Assembly (NCBI GenBank): GCA_004298465.1
Contig: SCRT01000012.1
Coordinates: 186,001 to 250,000, forward strand
Reading direction: 5' to 3'
Length of the DNA stretch: 64,000 bases
Origin: Nevskiaceae bacterium
Lineage (GTDB): Bacteria; Pseudomonadota; Gammaproteobacteria; Nevskiales; Nevskiaceae
Shown: piece by piece, positions 63,345 to 64,000 of the stretch
Position numbering within the stretch: position 1 is the stretch's first letter
Layout of the letters: each line of letters begins with the position of its first letter
Position numbers and translations under genes: made by a program
Notes under the pieces: generated by a model
Told to the model about the DNA's origin: nothing
The model's input: the letters and a program-made list of their open reading frames with translations, nothing else
The model's database searches: none

Positions 63345-64000
63345 ATGCTGCGTTCGGACTTCGATTACGCGTTGCCGCTGGAATTGATCGCCCAGCATCC
63401 GCCGGAAGTCCGGGGCACGAGCCGCTTGCTGTGCGTGGATGAAGCGGGCTTGCGCGACCGGCACATGGGCGAATTTCCAGCCGAGCTGCGGGCGGGCGAC
63501 CTGCTGGTGCTGAACGACACGCGCGTGATTCCGGCGCGCCTGCATGGCCGCAAGGCCAGTGGCGGAAAGGTCGAGGTGATGATCGAGCGCTACACCGGCA
63601 CGCACACGGCGGTGGCGCAGCTGCGCGTGTCCAAGAGCCCGCACGCCGGCACGGAACTGGTGGTGGACGGCGCGCGCCTCGCGGTGGAAGGCCGCGAGCA
63701 CGACATGTACCGGCTGCGGCTGGTGGCAGGTGCGGACAGCTTCGATGCGCTGCTGGCGCGTGCGGGCGAAGTGCCGCTGCCGCCCTACATCACGCACACG
63801 CCGGATGCCGCCGACGTGGCGCGTTACCAGACCGTGTACGCAAAAAATCCCGGCGCGGTGGCGGCGCCGACGGCGGGCCTGCATTTCACGGAAGCCCTGC
63901 TGCAGCAGGTGCGCGATCGCGGCGTGGACATCGGCTTCACCACGCTGCACGTGGGCGCCGGCACGTTCCAGCCGGTGCGGGAAGACGATGTCTCGCATCA
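63345..64000 (+). CDS. queA: tRNA preQ1(34) S-adenosylmethionine ribosyltransferase-isomerase (QueA), 5' part
   Basis: The frame from ATG 63345 is open to the window edge (218 codons of about 345). The start MLRSDFDYALPLELIAQHPP, the block LLVLNDTRVIPARLHGRK, and GAVAAPTAGLHFTEALL followed by TLHVGAGTFQPVR are diagnostic. It transfers the ribosyl part of SAM to preQ1 in tRNA during queuosine synthesis, in the cytoplasm. tgt and yajC usually follow in gammaproteobacteria. Confidence 0.96.
   Translation, partial: MLRSDFDYALPLELIAQHPPEVRGTSRLLCVDEAGLRDRHMGEFPAELRAGDLLVLNDTRVIPARLHGRKASGGKVEVMIERYTGTHTAVAQLRVSKSPHAGTELVVDGARLAVEGREHDMYRLRLVAGADSFDALLARAGEVPLPPYITHTPDAADVARYQTVYAKNPGAVAAPTAGLHFTEALLQQVRDRGVDIGFTTLHVGAGTFQPVREDDVSH

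Overview
The window is a GC-rich (about 64% by eye) chromosomal segment of a proteobacterium, most likely a gammaproteobacterium. Evidence for this is a tRNA-Leu directly upstream of queA, as in Pseudomonas relatives, a class II-type (medium-chain-length) PHA synthase/depolymerase pair, and sigma-54/XylR-type control of phenol catabolism. It reads as an aromatic-degradation region inserted between housekeeping genes: gltBD on the left, rpoN, tRNA-Leu and queA on the right.

Left part (1-11 kb): the 3' part of gltB and complete gltD are followed by a decayed integron. It holds an internally deleted intI, an attI-like core, one cassette with a clear attC, and a YefM/YoeB toxin-antitoxin pair. 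Next comes a 320-bp element bounded by inverted repeats that truncates a vapC next to an intact vapB. Then follow an HSL-type esterase, a DUF1302 outer-membrane protein and a small membrane protein.

11-25 kb: a four-gene envelope operon (YCF48-like lipoprotein, RND/MMPL transporter, DUF1302, DUF1329) lies behind a sigma-54 promoter. It is followed by a glutathione S-transferase, a FAD-linked oxidase, a MaoC-type hydratase and a PHA block (phaC, phaZ, phaC-like hydrolase).

25-55 kb: the catabolic core. Phenol-hydroxylase set 1 (L, M, N, O only, minus strand) has its own sigma-54 promoter. Next to it lie an XylR/DmpR-type activator and a LysR regulator. Meta-pathway set 1 (aldehyde dehydrogenase, dmpC, dmpE, dmpH, a Rieske oxygenase, dmpI, a catechol 2,3-dioxygenase) is followed by two further XylR/DmpR-type activators. 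A second Rieske oxygenase has its own sigma-54 promoter. Set 2 is a complete phenol hydroxylase (dmpKLMNOP) with dmpQ, dmpB, a GlcG-like gene, dmpC, dmpD, dmpE and dmpH. Together the sets turn phenols into catechols, cleave the ring, and process the semialdehyde to 4-oxalocrotonate and 2-oxopent-4-enoate. Aldolase and acetaldehyde dehydrogenase genes (dmpG, dmpF) are not in the window. In their usual place is a four-gene 2-oxo-acid dehydrogenase complex (55-60 kb).

Regulation: four good -24/-12 promoters, three XylR-type activators and an rpoN gene are all present. A separate three-copy motif (GATACCT-N27-GTATTAGA) precedes the aldehyde-dehydrogenase operon, meta set 1 and dmpD-E-H of set 2. 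The LysR gene lies directly beside the first copy. Two of the activators keep the His/Trp pair that binds phenol in MopR. The third has Arg in place of the His and stands divergent to the second Rieske oxygenase, so it may sense something else.
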